From: Jatrophihabitans sp.
Lineage (GTDB): Bacteria; Actinomycetota; Actinomycetes; Mycobacteriales; Jatrophihabitantaceae
Direction: 5' to 3'
DNA length: 6,427 nucleotides
Assembly (NCBI GenBank): GCA_025966255.1
Contig: JAOPVG010000240.1
Coordinates: forward strand, 1 to 6,427
Numbering within the stretch: the stretch's first letter is position 1; every line of letters starts with the position of its first letter. Position numbers and translations under genes: made by a program. The notes beneath the pieces are model-generated. The model saw nothing but the letters and a program-made list of their open reading frames with translations. It searched no databases and was not told the origin of the DNA. Positions 6,122 to 6,427 of the stretch are shown here, in pieces.

Positions 6122-6131
6122 GCTACTCTGC

Positions 6132-6155
6132 TTGCCGGCAGGCAACTAAATGCAA
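6132..6155. promoter_or_regulatory. Candidate MarR operator with three half-sites
   Basis: The plus strand reads TTGC-N6-GCAA-N6-GCAA. The first two half-sites sit in the 14-bp repeat TTGCC-GGCA-GGCAA (6132-6145), and a third GCAA follows at the same six-base spacing, ten bases on, so all three lie on one face of the helix. Symmetric sites with short arms of this kind between a marR gene and its target are usual for the family. A possible plus-strand -10 box, TACTCT (6124-6129), would place the marR transcription start at about 6136, inside the site, allowing autorepression; no good -35 accompanies it. No clear -10 is seen for the DHA2 gene. Confidence 0.5.
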
Positions 6156-6173
6156 TTCGTCACGGAGGAAGCC

Positions 6174-6427
6174 ATGGATGCCGACGAGGTCGTGCGCTTG
6201 CGCCGCGCCATCGGCCGTTTGGCCCGGCAGTTCAACACCTCCGCGACCGATGGAGGGCTCACCCCAACTCAGGCGTCGGTGCTCGGCCTGGTGGCCGTGC
6301 ACGGCCCGCTCAGCCTGGCCGAGCTCGTCCGGCTCGAGCACATCAACCCCACGATGCTCTCGCGCGTCGTGGGCAAGCTGGACGAAGCCGGCCTGATCAC
6401 CCGGACGCCGGATCCCGACGATCTCCG
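6174..6427 (+). CDS. MarR-family transcriptional regulator (3' end outside window)
   Basis: The first 84 residues of a MarR-type dimeric DNA-binding protein are visible and the frame is open at the window end; the family is usually 140-160 residues, so about half is missing. VVRLRRAIGRLARQFNT (6-22) is the N-terminal dimerisation helix. LTPTQASVLGLVAVHGPLSLAELVRLEHI (29-57) covers the first winged-helix helices, and NPTMLSRVVGKLDEAGLITR (58-77) contains the recognition helix. The wing begins at TPDPDDL. The ATG has a strong Shine-Dalgarno, GGAGGAA (6164-6170), three bases upstream, unlike the leaderless genes elsewhere in the window; an ATG four bases later is in another frame. It is divergent from the DHA2 exporter, its probable target, with the TTGC/GCAA site between them. 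The ligand cannot be predicted. Confidence 0.92.
   Translation, partial: MDADEVVRLRRAIGRLARQFNTSATDGGLTPTQASVLGLVAVHGPLSLAELVRLEHINPTMLSRVVGKLDEAGLITRTPDPDDL

Overview
The window is very GC-rich with strong G/C third-position bias. Several genes carry a -10 hexamer of the TANNNT type 6-8 bases before a start codon, the leaderless layout common in Actinobacteria. Gene content (leuB, an actinobacterial-type cimA, efflux pumps beside small repressors) suggests a mycobacterium or a close relative in the Mycobacteriales. No RNA genes, CRISPR arrays or insertion sequences are visible.

Layout. (1) 1-2768, minus strand: leuB followed by cimA, with the last few cimA codons outside the window. CimA makes (R)-citramalate from pyruvate and acetyl-CoA. 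LeuCD (not in this window) isomerises it, and LeuB oxidises the product to 2-oxobutyrate, the precursor of isoleucine. LeuB also serves leucine synthesis. (2) 2859-4701: a divergent pair made of an MFS_3-type exporter (minus) and a small ArsR-like winged-helix regulator (plus), with a near-perfect 13-bp inverted repeat over both predicted -35 boxes. (3) 4706-6427: a second divergent pair made of a 14-TM DHA2-type exporter (minus) and a MarR-family regulator (plus, cut by the window end), with TTGC/GCAA half-sites between them. The window therefore holds two unrelated repressor/efflux cassettes in tandem beside an amino-acid biosynthesis block.

The most interesting element is in the 183-bp leuB-cimA gap. 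It appears to hold a complete ribosome-mediated attenuator for cimA: a leaderless nine-codon leader peptide (GTG start, MHLSSVIIS) with Leu, Val and two consecutive Ile codons just before the stop, a perfect 10-bp stem starting on the last base of the stop codon, and an 11-bp terminator hairpin followed by a U-rich run, then a Shine-Dalgarno and the cimA ATG. Upstream of leuB, a 12-bp sequence matches, at 11 of 12 positions, the binding motif I recall for the IclR-type leucine regulator LtbR of Corynebacterium. If both hold, leuB answers to leucine control while cimA has an extra, isoleucine-sensing brake, so the shared enzyme and the isoleucine-specific enzyme can be set separately.
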